Assembly: GCF_006496635.1 (NCBI RefSeq)
Contig: NZ_CP022958.1
Span: forward strand, 4,030,001 to 4,094,000
DNA length: 64,000 bases
DNA from: Azoarcus sp. DD4
Lineage (GTDB): Bacteria > Pseudomonadota > Gammaproteobacteria > Burkholderiales > Rhodocyclaceae
Direction of reading: 5' to 3'
Numbering within the stretch: the first letter of the stretch is position 1; the number at the start of each line of letters is the position of its first letter. Position numbers and translations under genes: made by a program. This document shows, piece after piece, positions 1 through 8,318 of this stretch. The notes under the pieces were generated by a model. The model saw only the letters and a program-made list of their open reading frames with translations, ran no database searches and was not told the origin of the DNA.

Positions 1-487
1 CCTGCGCCCGCCCACCGTCGCCGAAGGCAGCCGCATCGACCAGGCGGTGATCAGTTGGTGCGCGCAGTGGGGCGCGCTCTACCCGCAGATCCGGGTCGAG
101 TGTCGCGCCGAGGCGCCGCAAGGCGAGGTCAGCGACGGCGTGGCGCTGACGGTGCAGCGCCTGCTGCAGGAAAGCCTGACCAATGTCGCCCGCCACGCTG
201 GCGCCAGCATGGTCGAAGTGCGGCTCGCCTGTGCCGCCGACGCCATCGAGCTGGCCGTCACCGACAACGGCCGCGGCCTCGTCGGTGCAGACGGCGACAA
301 ACCGCGCTTCGGGCTGACCGGCATGCACGAACGCGTGCTTGAACTGGGCGGCGAAATCCATTTCGAAGCTGCCCCGGCCGGCGGCCTGCGCGTACGCGCC
401 CGCCTGCCGCTGGCGGCCACCGCAGCAAATGCCGGCTGCGCCACCGACAGCCGTCCCGGCCCGATGACCAAGGAGCTGCCCGCATGA
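1..487 (+). CDS. Sensor histidine kinase, C-terminal part (NarX/UhpB-like), cut by the window edge
   Basis: The reading frame is open from base 2, so the gene begins before the window. The visible part is the HATPase_c ATP-binding domain of a two-component kinase: an N box (QESLTNVARHAGA), then DNGRGL and a FGLTGMHERV stretch typical of the HisKA_3/NarX-DegS class. It would phosphorylate the response regulator encoded next, whose ATG overlaps this stop codon (ATGA), which indicates translational coupling. The sensor domain is not visible, so the stimulus is unknown. The GTG at 47 is an internal codon. Confidence 0.9.
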   Translation, partial: LRPPTVAEGSRIDQAVISWCAQWGALYPQIRVECRAEAPQGEVSDGVALTVQRLLQESLTNVARHAGASMVEVRLACAADAIELAVTDNGRGLVGADGDKPRFGLTGMHERVLELGGEIHFEAAPAGGLRVRARLPLAATAANAGCATDSRPGPMTKELPA

Positions 488-1128
488 CCACCCTGGCCGA
501 CCTCCGCATCCTGCTCGCCGACGACCACGCCGTCGTCCGCATGGGTTTCCGCCTGCTGATCGAGGGCGCGGGCGCCTTCGTGGTCGGCGAGGCCGACAGC
601 GGCGAAGCCGCCCTCGCCGCCTACACCGAACACCTGCCCGACGCGCTGGTGATGGACGTATCCATGCCGGGCATCGGCGGGCTGGGCGCGCTCGAACGGC
701 TGCGCGCACGCCACCCGCATGCGCGGGTGCTGATGCTCTCCGCCCACGACGACACCCAGATCCCGGCGCGCGCACTGCAGGCCGGCGCCACCGGCTATCT
801 CTCCAAGCGCGCCCACCCGGACGAGCTGCTGCGCGCGATCGGCGAAGTCGCCCACGGCCGCCGCTACCTCGACCCGGAGATCGCCCCGCGCCTGGCGCTG
901 GCGCGGCTGGGCGGCAGCGAGCACCCGGCGGACGCACTGACCGGCAAGGAATTCAACGTCTTCCTCCAACTCGCGCGCGGCCGCTCGGTGGCCGAGGTGG
1001 CGGAAACGCTGAACCTGAGCACCAGCACGGTGGGCACCCACCTGTATCACATCAAGCAGAAGCTTAACGCGGGCAACGCGGCGGAACTGGCGCTGATCGC
1101 GGTACGGGCGGGGTTGGTGGAGGCTTGA
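484..1128 (+). CDS. LuxR/FixJ-family (NarL-type) response regulator
   Basis: 214 residues. The N-terminal receiver domain has the acidic pair D13-D14, phospho-acceptor D58 (in VMDVSMPG), the switch Ser86 (LMLSAHDD) and Lys108 (YLSKRA). The C-terminal part, about 150-205, is a LuxR-type helix-turn-helix (EVAETLNLSTSTVGTHLYHI). It overlaps the kinase gene by 4 bp and is presumably its cognate output, acting as a DNA-binding transcription factor. Targets cannot be read from the sequence. The next gene on the same strand is a FIST-domain chemoreceptor, but 320 bp with a repeat element separates them, so co-transcription is uncertain. Confidence 0.93.
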   Translation: MTTLADLRILLADDHAVVRMGFRLLIEGAGAFVVGEADSGEAALAAYTEHLPDALVMDVSMPGIGGLGALERLRARHPHARVLMLSAHDDTQIPARALQAGATGYLSKRAHPDELLRAIGEVAHGRRYLDPEIAPRLALARLGGSEHPADALTGKEFNVFLQLARGRSVAEVAETLNLSTSTVGTHLYHIKQKLNAGNAAELALIAVRAGLVEA

Positions 1129-1450
1129 GGGGGCGCCCCTGAAAAGAAACAGATGCGCAGACAACCGCCGCCGGGGTGGTGAGCCCCTTCCCCTTCAAGG
1201 AGGTGAAGCAGGGGTTTCGGCAAGCACTGCTTGCCGCCTGCTGAACGACGAAGCGAAGCGAAGGCTACCGGGCTGGGGTGGGGATGGGGTTGGCCGCGCA
1301 CACTCCAGCCCCATCCCCCTCCCAGCCTCCCCCTTGAAGGGGGAGGAGAAAGAACCGCAACAACCATCAAGCCCGCCCCCCACCCTGCCGATAAACCACA
1401 AACGGGCGTAACACCGCCGCGGCCCCCGACCGCAGCGCAGGAGAAAGCAC
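1129..1450. other. Intergenic region holding a dispersed repeat element
   Basis: 322 bp without a convincing gene. Most of it (1184-1351) is copy A of the dispersed inverted-repeat element described separately. The remaining 3' part is C/A-rich and leads to the FIST-chemoreceptor start, with GCGCAGGAGAAAG as its likely ribosome binding site. No clear promoter was seen. Confidence 0.6.
1184..1351. repeat. Dispersed inverted-repeat element, copy A (long form)
   Basis: The outer arms are CCCCTTCAAGG at the left and CCTTGAAGGGGGAGG at the right. Inner arms GGGGTGGGGATGGGG and CCCCATCCCCCTCCC flank a short variable core. Between the left outer and inner arms lies an insert of about 70 bp with a 17-bp perfect hairpin at 1219-1235 (GGCAAGCA/TGCTTGCC arms). 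The same architecture occurs at 37116 and, in reverse orientation, at 52214. It lies between operons and is a REP/MITE-like element by structure. Confidence 0.85.
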
Positions 1451-3478
1451 ATGGGACTGTTCGGAAAACGCAGTGGCACCGCCGGTAGCGGTGTCGTCAC
1501 CCTCCAGGCGCGCGCCGCCGATCTCGACACCGTGCTGGCGCGCGCGGCGATCAAGCCGACCTTCGTCGCCGCCTTCGTGTCGCCGCATGTGGACATCGAC
1601 CGCGTCGCCGCCACACTCGGTAACCGCTTCCCCGGCGCGGCGCTCGCCCTGACCACCACCGCCGGCGAACTTTGCAGCGAAGGCGGCAGCCGGCTCTACT
1701 GCGACACCGGCAACCACTGGGACCGCGTCGTCGTGCAGTGCTTCGACGCCGGCATCGTCGCCCGCGCCGAAGTGGTGGCGATCCCGCTCGGCAGCGAGGA
1801 CCTGCGCAGTGGCGGCAAGCCCGCCGATCTGCACGAGCGCATCGCGCGGCTCACCGCCAGCATCGCCAACACCCGGGTCGAGATGGACATCGACCACCGC
1901 GACACGCTCGCCTACGTGCTGTTCGACGGGCTGTCGGCGTCCGAATCCTTCTTCATGGAAGCGCTCTACGAATCCGGCCGCTTCCCCTGTCTGTTCGTCG
2001 GCGGCTCGGCGGGCGGCAAGCTCGATTTCGTCCGCACCGCGCTGCACGACGGCCGCCGCCAGCTGCAGAACCACGCCTTGGTCGTCTTCCTCAAAGCGGC
2101 GCGGGGCGCGCGCTTCGGCGTGTTCAAGAGCCAGAACTTCGAGCCCGCCGGGCTCTCCTTCCATGTGCTGCACGCCTCGCTGGAATGCCGCCACGTCGCC
2201 CAGGTGATCACCGCCAACGGCCGCATCCTGCCGATGGTGGATGCGCTGTGCGAGGCGCTGAAATGCCGCGCCGAAGAACTCGACCAGAAGCTCGGCGACT
2301 ACTCCTTCGCCATCCGCGTCGGCCAGGAACTGTTCGTGCGCTCGATCTCGAAGATCGACCTGCAGACCCGGCTGGTGCACTTCTACTGCGACATCGCCTC
2401 CGGCGAAGAGATCGTGCTGGTGCGCCGCACCGGCTTCGTCGACAGCACCGAGCGTGACCTGCGCCGCTTCATGCAGGGCAAACCGGGGCTGCCGGTGGCC
2501 GGCATCATGAACGACTGCATCCTGCGCCGGCTCTACAACGAGCGCGAACTGGGCGGCATCGACCGCCTGGTGGCCGGCACCCAGATCGCCGGCTTTTCCA
2601 CCTTCGGCGAAATCCTCGGCCTCAACCTCAACCAGACGCTGACCGCGGTGTTCTTCTTCAAGGTGGCCGCTGGCGAGCGCTTCGCCGACGAATACGTCGA
2701 CAACTTCGTCGCCCACTACGGCGAATTCAAGGCCTTCTTCCTGCGCCGCCAGATCGGCAAGCTAGCCGGCCTGTCGCGGGTGATGCTGCAGCAGATCGAA
2801 GGCTACAAGGCCGAACGCTTCGACGAAACGCTGGACGCCGCCGACTTCGACGGCAGCTACGCCCCGGTGGTGCGCGGCCTCAACGACCTCGGCGCCACCC
2901 TCAAGCACAGCCACACACTGCGCCAGGCCACATCGCAACAGCTGGAAGCCTGCGCCACCGACCTCTATGCCTCGGTCGACGGCCTCACCCGCCAGCTTGG
3001 GGAACAGGAAGGCGTCATCGCCAACGCCGGCGCCACCGTCGGCGACCTCACCCGCCAGGCCGGCAGCGTCGCTGCCAGCGCCCGCGACCTGGCCGACGCC
3101 AGCGGCCGCATCCAGGGCGTGGTCCAGATCATCCAGCAGATCGCCGACCAGACCAACCTGCTCGCCCTCAACGCCGCCATCGAAGCCGCCCGCGCCGGCG
3201 AGGCGGGACGCGGTTTTGCGGTGGTGGCCGACGAGGTGCGCAAGCTGGCGGAGAAGTCACGGGTAAGCGCCGGCGAAATCGGCACCAGCATCTCCACGCT
3301 GGCCACCGACATCGGCCGGGTGGCGCAGTCGATCGAAGGACAGTCGGCGGACGTCGCGAATCTTTCAGGGATGCTGGAGGCGATCCAGGCGTTCAGCGGG
3401 CAGACGGCGGAATCGGCGGGGCATACGCGCAGCGTGGCGGATACGCTGAAAACGCTGACGCATGCGGGGGCGGACTGA
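1451..3478 (+). CDS. Cytosolic FIST-domain methyl-accepting chemotaxis protein
   Basis: 675 residues with no signal peptide or membrane segment. Residues about 30-230 match the FIST_N sensory domain (SAGGKLDF region) and about 240-410 match FIST_C (CILRRLY...STFGEILGLNLNQTL). The rest is an MCP signalling domain with the hairpin tip NLLALNAAIEAARAGE followed by GRGFAVVADEVRKLAE. It should feed a small-molecule signal (FIST domains are proposed to bind amino-acid-like ligands) into CheA/CheW. The helical return arm after the tip is short and ends soon after the stretch ALKTLTHAGAD region, so the signalling domain is C-terminally abbreviated and no methylation or CheR-tethering tail is seen. 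Start ATG follows a purine-rich site (AGGAGAAAG). Confidence 0.9.
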   Translation: MGLFGKRSGTAGSGVVTLQARAADLDTVLARAAIKPTFVAAFVSPHVDIDRVAATLGNRFPGAALALTTTAGELCSEGGSRLYCDTGNHWDRVVVQCFDAGIVARAEVVAIPLGSEDLRSGGKPADLHERIARLTASIANTRVEMDIDHRDTLAYVLFDGLSASESFFMEALYESGRFPCLFVGGSAGGKLDFVRTALHDGRRQLQNHALVVFLKAARGARFGVFKSQNFEPAGLSFHVLHASLECRHVAQVITANGRILPMVDALCEALKCRAEELDQKLGDYSFAIRVGQELFVRSISKIDLQTRLVHFYCDIASGEEIVLVRRTGFVDSTERDLRRFMQGKPGLPVAGIMNDCILRRLYNERELGGIDRLVAGTQIAGFSTFGEILGLNLNQTLTAVFFFKVAAGERFADEYVDNFVAHYGEFKAFFLRRQIGKLAGLSRVMLQQIEGYKAERFDETLDAADFDGSYAPVVRGLNDLGATLKHSHTLRQATSQQLEACATDLYASVDGLTRQLGEQEGVIANAGATVGDLTRQAGSVAASARDLADASGRIQGVVQIIQQIADQTNLLALNAAIEAARAGEAGRGFAVVADEVRKLAEKSRVSAGEIGTSISTLATDIGRVAQSIEGQSADVANLSGMLEAIQAFSGQTAESAGHTRSVADTLKTLTHAGAD

Positions 3479-3504
3479 GCAAGCGGCAGCTTCAGTCCGC
3501 CCCC
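3466..3504 (+). terminator. Strong hairpin at the end of the FIST chemoreceptor gene
   Basis: Perfect 13-bp arms (3466-3478 and 3492-3504) with a 13-nt loop overlap the stop codon of the upstream gene, which converges with the LysR gene at 3553. There is no U-tract, so this is a terminator-like hairpin rather than a classical intrinsic terminator. Confidence 0.5.
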
Positions 3505-3552
3505 GCCTGACAGCCTGTCGCGGTCGGCAGAGCCGCCTCTGCAGCGGCGCCC

Positions 3553-4455
3553 CTAGCGCCTGAACATCCTGCATTCGGCCATCAGCGCCAGCAGATTGGG
3601 ATCGCGCTCGCGATTGCGGGGAAGGAGCAAAGCGATCCGCTGGCTGACCATATAAGGCTTCGCGATCGGGATCAGCTGAACCTGCGGGCTGAAATCGGCA
3701 ACGCGGCCGGGCAGCAGCGAGTAACCGACACCGCCGCTGACCAGATTGGTCAGCGAGAAGATGTCGCCAACCCGCATGACGATACGCGGCTTGAAGCCGG
3801 CCAGTTCGAAGGCGCGGTTGAAGTCGTGGGACGTCGCAAAATCGTCGTTCAGGCTGACGAAGTTCTCGTCCTTGAGGTCCTGCAGGTCGATCAGCTCATG
3901 ACGCGCATAGGGTGAGCCGACCGGGGCTGCGAAGAACATCGTGTCGGAGAACATCGGGATCGTGATCAGTCCCGAGTGGCCGACCTTTTCATCGACCACG
4001 ATCACGATGGCATCGAGCCGCCCTTCCTCGAGCTTGTGCAGCAGGTCCCGGTTGGAACTCAGGGTCAGGTCGACATCGAGTTCCGACCGACGGGTCTTGA
4101 GCCCTATCAGCAGGCGCGGAATGGTGCGTACCGTGAGCGAGTACAGGGCGCCGATCCTCAGGCGCGCCGCGCCGAATCCCGCTGTCTCGCGAGCTTTCTG
4201 GATGCCGGTGGTGCATTCGGCCACCGCGCGTGCCGCATGTTCGGCGAACACGTAGGCTGCGGCCAGCGGAATCAGCTTGCGTCCATCACGGCGGAACAGC
4301 GGGCAGCGCAAGCCTTCCTCGAGCGAATGCAGGGAACGATGCACGCTGACCGTGCTCTGGTCGAGCGCCTCGGCCACTCGCACCATGCTGCCCAACTCGA
4401 TGAAGCTGAGGAAGACCTCCAGCTTTCGGAAAGTGATCTGCTCGTCGATCTGCAT
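3553..4455 (-). CDS. mdcR: LysR-family regulator, probable malonate-utilisation activator
   Basis: 300 residues. The N-terminal winged helix-turn-helix covers about residues 8-67 (FIELGSMVRVAEALDQSTVSV) and the effector-binding domain about 95-295. It is transcribed divergently from the malonate decarboxylase operon with 149 bp between the two starts, and a perfect 21-bp palindrome sits in that gap. This is the arrangement expected of MdcR, which activates mdc genes in response to malonate. The function rests on position and family; LysR proteins are hard to assign from sequence alone. Confidence 0.82.
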   Translation of the reverse strand: MQIDEQITFRKLEVFLSFIELGSMVRVAEALDQSTVSVHRSLHSLEEGLRCPLFRRDGRKLIPLAAAYVFAEHAARAVAECTTGIQKARETAGFGAARLRIGALYSLTVRTIPRLLIGLKTRRSELDVDLTLSSNRDLLHKLEEGRLDAIVIVVDEKVGHSGLITIPMFSDTMFFAAPVGSPYARHELIDLQDLKDENFVSLNDDFATSHDFNRAFELAGFKPRIVMRVGDIFSLTNLVSGGVGYSLLPGRVADFSPQVQLIPIAKPYMVSQRIALLLPRNRERDPNLLALMAECRMFRR

Positions 4456-4505
4456 CTACGCCTCCCCCGACCGGTCGCCAGCGGTCATGGCCACCGCGGC
4501 CATAA

Positions 4506-4526
4506 TTATTACTCATGGAGTAATAA
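4506..4526. promoter_or_regulatory. Perfect palindrome, likely MdcR operator
   Basis: Arms TTATTACTC and GAGTAATAA are exact reverse complements separated by ATG. It contains the T-N11-A layout of LysR-family sites and is AT-rich in an otherwise GC-rich region. It lies between the divergent LysR gene and mdcA, 79 bp upstream of the mdcA ATG. Confidence 0.75.
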
Positions 4527-4604
4527 ACGTGCGTTTTGCTTGATTGAAGCGTAGCTGGCGCGGGCCTATCTTGCGGTCACCAAGTCTCGAACGACGGAGT
4601 GAAC

Positions 4605-6266
4605 ATGCAAGCCAAGGCTCAACCAGATCCGCGTTGGACCCGACGCCGGACCGAGAAACAGCGCCGTCTCGCGCAGGTTCGCGAACTCGCCGATGGCTCC
4701 GTGCTCCGGACCGATTCGATCGTCGAGGTACTCGAAAGGCTCATCGGCCCGGGCGACCGGGTGGTGCTCGAGGGCAACAACCAGAAGCAGGCGGATTTCC
4801 TCTCCCGCGCCCTCGCCGAGGTCTCCCCCGAGCGGGTGCATGGCATCAACCTGATCATGCCGAGCGTGAGCCGCCCCGAGCACCTCGATCTTTTCGAACG
4901 TGGCATTGCCCGCCGACTCGACTTCGCCTATGCAGGCGCGCAGAGCCTGCGTATCTCGCAGTTCCTGCAGGACGGGCTGCTCGAAGTTGGCGCCATACAC
5001 ACCTATATCGAGCTCTACGCGCGGCTGTTCGTCGACCTGATTCCCGACGTGGTGCTGGTCGCCGGCTATACCGCCGACCGCCAGGGCAATCTCTACACCG
5101 GCCCGAGCACCGAGGACACGCCGACCCTGGTGGAGGCCGCGGCTTTCCACGACGGCATCGTCATCGCCCAGGTCAACGAGATCGTCGACGACGTGGGCAA
5201 TCTGCCGCGGGTGGACATTCCCGGCGACTGGATCGACTTCGTGGTGCAGGCCGACAAGCCCTTCTTCATCGAACCCTTGTTCACCCGCGATCCGCGCCTG
5301 ATCACGCCGATGCAGGTATTGATGGCGATGATGGCGATCCGCGGCGTGTACGAACGCCACCAGGTGCAGTCGCTCAATCACGGTATCGGCTTCAATACCG
5401 CGGCCATCGAACTGATCCTGCCGACCTACGGCGAACGCCTCGGCCTGAAAGGCAGGATCTGCCGCAACTGGGCGCTCAATCCGCACCCGACGCTGATCCC
5501 CGCGATCGAGTCGGGCTGGGTCGAAAGTGTGCACTGCTTCGGCGGCGAACTCGGCATGGAGGATTACGTCGCGGCCCGGCCCGACGTGTTCTTCACCGGC
5601 CGCGACGGCTCCATGCGCTCCAATCGCGCCTTGTGCCAGCTGGCCGGTCAGTACGCGGTGGATCTCTTCATCGGTTCGACGCTGCAGATGGACGGGCTGG
5701 GCAATTCCTCCACCGTGACCCGCGGGCGGCTCACCGGCTTCGGCGGCGCGCCCAACATGGGGCACGATCCGCGCGGGCGCAGGCATCCGACGCCGGCGTG
5801 GCTCGACCTCGTGGAGACGGACGACCCGCTCGCCCGCGGTCACAAGCTCGTCGTGCAGATCGTCGAAACCTTCCAGGCGGGCGGCAAGCCCTGCATCGTC
5901 GAGTCGCTCGACGCGGTCGAGGTCGGCAGGGAGAGCGGTATGCCGCTTGCCCCGGTGATGATCTATGGCGACGACGTCACCCACGTGCTCACCGAGGAAG
6001 GCATCGCCTATCTGTACAAGGCGCGCTCGCTCGAGGAGCGCAAGGCGATGATCGCCGCGGTTTCCGGCGTGACCCCGGTCGGACTCACGCACGATCCGCG
6101 CAAGACCGAGGCGCTGCGTCGCGACGGGCTGGTGGCCCTGCCCGAAGATCTTGGCGTGCATCGTGCCGAGGCGACCCGCTCCTTGCTTGCCGCGAAGAGC
6201 GTCGCCGACCTGGTCACCTGGTCGGGCGGCCTCTACAACCCGCCCGCCAAGTTCAGGAGCTGGTAA
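4605..6266 (+). CDS. mdcA: Malonate decarboxylase alpha subunit (acetyl-S-ACP:malonate ACP transferase)
   Basis: 553 residues, the usual length for MdcA. It catalyses exchange of the acetyl group on the acyl carrier protein for malonate, forming malonyl-S-ACP and acetate. The CoA-transferase-like sequence contains GNNQKQADFL, the AGAQSLR region and HCFGGELGMEDYV, all typical of the family. I chose ATG 4605 because ACGGAG is spaced 6 nt before it; a GTG two codons upstream lies too close to that site. It is first in the operon mdcABCDE-madLM-mdcGH and its stop overlaps the mdcB start. Confidence 0.96.
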   Translation: MQAKAQPDPRWTRRRTEKQRRLAQVRELADGSVLRTDSIVEVLERLIGPGDRVVLEGNNQKQADFLSRALAEVSPERVHGINLIMPSVSRPEHLDLFERGIARRLDFAYAGAQSLRISQFLQDGLLEVGAIHTYIELYARLFVDLIPDVVLVAGYTADRQGNLYTGPSTEDTPTLVEAAAFHDGIVIAQVNEIVDDVGNLPRVDIPGDWIDFVVQADKPFFIEPLFTRDPRLITPMQVLMAMMAIRGVYERHQVQSLNHGIGFNTAAIELILPTYGERLGLKGRICRNWALNPHPTLIPAIESGWVESVHCFGGELGMEDYVAARPDVFFTGRDGSMRSNRALCQLAGQYAVDLFIGSTLQMDGLGNSSTVTRGRLTGFGGAPNMGHDPRGRRHPTPAWLDLVETDDPLARGHKLVVQIVETFQAGGKPCIVESLDAVEVGRESGMPLAPVMIYGDDVTHVLTEEGIAYLYKARSLEERKAMIAAVSGVTPVGLTHDPRKTEALRRDGLVALPEDLGVHRAEATRSLLAAKSVADLVTWSGGLYNPPAKFRSW

Positions 6267-7159
6267 TGAGCCCGACGCTAGAAATCCATCCACGGATGCG
6301 CCGGACACGCCGCCCCGGCATGGTCGATCGCCTTGCCGATCTTGCGGTGACGGCGCTCATCGACGAGGTCACGCTGACACCCAAGCCGGGGCTGGTGGAC
6401 ATCCGCAGCCGCGGTTCGCACCGTGACCTCGACTGGTCGCTGATGTGCCATTCGGCACGCACCCTGCGGCCGACCTTCGCCGCGCTGGCCGACGCCGGCC
6501 TCGGCTCCGGCGAGAACCCGGAACTGCGCGAAACCATAGGCGCCATCGGCCGGGAGGGGGAGGCGGCGATGCTGGAAGCAACCGGTGGCGTCAATACCCA
6601 CCGCGGCGCGATCTGGGCCCTGGGGCTGCTCGTGACCGCCGCGGCCATGGCCCCCGCTGACCGGACGCCGTCCCGCGTCGCGTCGCGCGCCGGCGCACTG
6701 GCCCGCCAGCCCGACCGCCATGCACCGGGGGTAACCGGCAACAAGGGCGAGCAGGCCTGCCGCAGCTACGGCGTCGGCGGTGCGCGTGGTCAGGCGCAGG
6801 CGGGCTTCCCCCACGTCGTGCATGTCGCACTGCCCATCCTGCGGCGCTCGCGCGCCAGCGGCGACGCGGAAGACGCTGCGCGCCTCAACGCGCTGCTCGG
6901 CGTCATGGCCGAACTCGACGACACCTGCGTGCTGTCGCGTGGCGGTCCGGCGGCACTCGCCAGCGTGCAGGCGGGGGCCCGGGGGGTGCTGGCGTCCGGC
7001 GGGGCAGGAACGCGGGCCGGACGCGGGGCGCTGCATGCACTGGAGCGCGAACTTGTCGCACGAAACGTTTCGCCGGGCGGTGCGGCCGACCTGCTCGCCG
7101 CGACGCTGTTCCTCGATCGCTTCGAGGCCCAGGACCCCATTCAACAGCGGGAGAACTAG
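6266..7159 (+). CDS. mdcB: Triphosphoribosyl-dephospho-CoA synthase
   Basis: 297 residues of the CitG/MdcB family, which condenses ATP and 3'-dephospho-CoA into the precursor of the decarboxylase prosthetic group. Family signatures seen are LTPKPGLVDIRSRGSH near residue 35-50, EATGGVNTHRGAIWALGLL near 110, and GNKGEQACRSYG. The ATG overlaps the last base of the mdcA stop (TAATG), showing coupled translation. Codon use in the middle (about 6655-6730) is somewhat irregular, but the frame is intact. Confidence 0.94.
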   Translation: MSPTLEIHPRMRRTRRPGMVDRLADLAVTALIDEVTLTPKPGLVDIRSRGSHRDLDWSLMCHSARTLRPTFAALADAGLGSGENPELRETIGAIGREGEAAMLEATGGVNTHRGAIWALGLLVTAAAMAPADRTPSRVASRAGALARQPDRHAPGVTGNKGEQACRSYGVGGARGQAQAGFPHVVHVALPILRRSRASGDAEDAARLNALLGVMAELDDTCVLSRGGPAALASVQAGARGVLASGGAGTRAGRGALHALERELVARNVSPGGAADLLAATLFLDRFEAQDPIQQREN

Positions 7160-7160
7160 G

Positions 7161-7475
7161 ATGGAACAACTGAAGTTTACCTTCCCGGCGTCGCAACCGG
7201 CGCCCGGCAGGGCCTTGGCCGGCGTAGTCGGTTCCGGCGACCTGGAGGTGCTCGTCGAGCCCAACGTCGCCGGCACGACCACGGTTTCGGTCACAACCTC
7301 GGTGGTCGGCATGGGAAGGGTGTGGGAGGCGGTGCTTACCCGCATCCTCGCGGCCAGGCCCCTACCCGCCACCAGGATCGAGATCAATGACTTCGGCGCG
7401 ACGCCCGGTGTGGTGCGCATGCGCATCGACCAGGCCTTCGAGGAACTGGACGAACCCGGGAGGACGGCACAATGA
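7161..7475 (+). CDS. mdcC: Malonate decarboxylase delta subunit (acyl carrier protein)
   Basis: 104 residues. This small ACP carries the 2'-(5''-phosphoribosyl)-3'-dephospho-CoA prosthetic group. Ser25 in GVVGSGDLEVL lies at the position reported as the attachment serine in Klebsiella MdcC. It starts 2 bp after mdcB and its stop overlaps the mdcD start (ATGA). MdcB and MdcG together build and attach the cofactor. Confidence 0.95.
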   Translation: MEQLKFTFPASQPAPGRALAGVVGSGDLEVLVEPNVAGTTTVSVTTSVVGMGRVWEAVLTRILAARPLPATRIEINDFGATPGVVRMRIDQAFEELDEPGRTAQ

Positions 7476-8317
7476 ATACGGCTGAACTGCTGCAACGCGA
7501 GAGCTTCATCGAACTTGGCGCACGCCAGCGTGCCCGTGCGCTGCTGGATGCGGGCACGATGCGCGAACTGATCGGCCCCTTCGACCGCCTTGCCTCGCCC
7601 TGGCTGGCCGAGCAAGGCGTGGTGACCCAGGCCGACGATGGCGTAGTCGTTGCCCGTGGCTGCATCGACGGCCGGTCCGCGGTGGTCCTCGCGATCGAAG
7701 GGGCTTACCAGGGCGGCAGCATGGGCGAGGTGGGCGGCGCGAAGATCGCCGGCGCGCTCGAACTGGCGGCCGAGGACAATCGCCGCGGCATCCCGACCTG
7801 CGCGGTGATCGTGTTCGAGACCGGCGGCGTGCGCCTGCAGGAGGCCAACCTCGGTCTCGCCGCGATCGCCGAGATCCATGCCGCGATCGCCGATCTGCGC
7901 CGCTATCGGCCCGTTGTCGGCATCACCGCCGGCACGGTCGGCTGCTTCGGCGGCATGTCGATCGCCGCCGGCATGTGCAGCTACCTCGTCGTCACCCGCG
8001 AAGCCCGCCTGGGGCTCAACGGCCCGCAGGTCATCGAGCAGGAGGCGGGCATCGAGGAATACGACTCGCGCAATCGCCCCTTCATCTGGAGCATGACCGG
8101 CGGCGAGCAGCGCTACGCGTCGCGGCTCGCCGACGCTTTCCTCGAGGATGATGCCGACGCCATGCGCGCCAAGGTCCGCGAGTTCATCCGTCTCGGTGTC
8201 CCGGCGCGGCACCGCAGCGACCGCGAGGCGGACTTCCTCGCCTGCCTGGCACGCGTCGATGCCGGCGAACAGGCCCGGCCCGATGTCGTACGCGCCATCT
8301 ACCAGGAGGGACTTTGA
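7472..8317 (+). CDS. mdcD: Malonate decarboxylase beta subunit
   Basis: 281 residues of the carboxyltransferase (crotonase-superfamily) fold. With MdcE it decarboxylates malonyl-S-ACP to acetyl-S-ACP and CO2. Recognisable stretches are the glycine-rich GGSMGEVGGAKIAGALELA and GITAGTVGCFGGMSIAAGM, which form the oxyanion/CoA-arm binding site. The position between mdcC and mdcE with 4-bp and 1-bp junctions supports stoichiometric expression. Confidence 0.95.
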   Translation: MNTAELLQRESFIELGARQRARALLDAGTMRELIGPFDRLASPWLAEQGVVTQADDGVVVARGCIDGRSAVVLAIEGAYQGGSMGEVGGAKIAGALELAAEDNRRGIPTCAVIVFETGGVRLQEANLGLAAIAEIHAAIADLRRYRPVVGITAGTVGCFGGMSIAAGMCSYLVVTREARLGLNGPQVIEQEAGIEEYDSRNRPFIWSMTGGEQRYASRLADAFLEDDADAMRAKVREFIRLGVPARHRSDREADFLACLARVDAGEQARPDVVRAIYQEGL

Positions 8318-8318
8318 C

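Noticed and set aside
1231..1488. 85-codon frame across repeat copy A
   Set aside because: Made mostly of the dispersed repeat and proline-rich sequence, without gene features.
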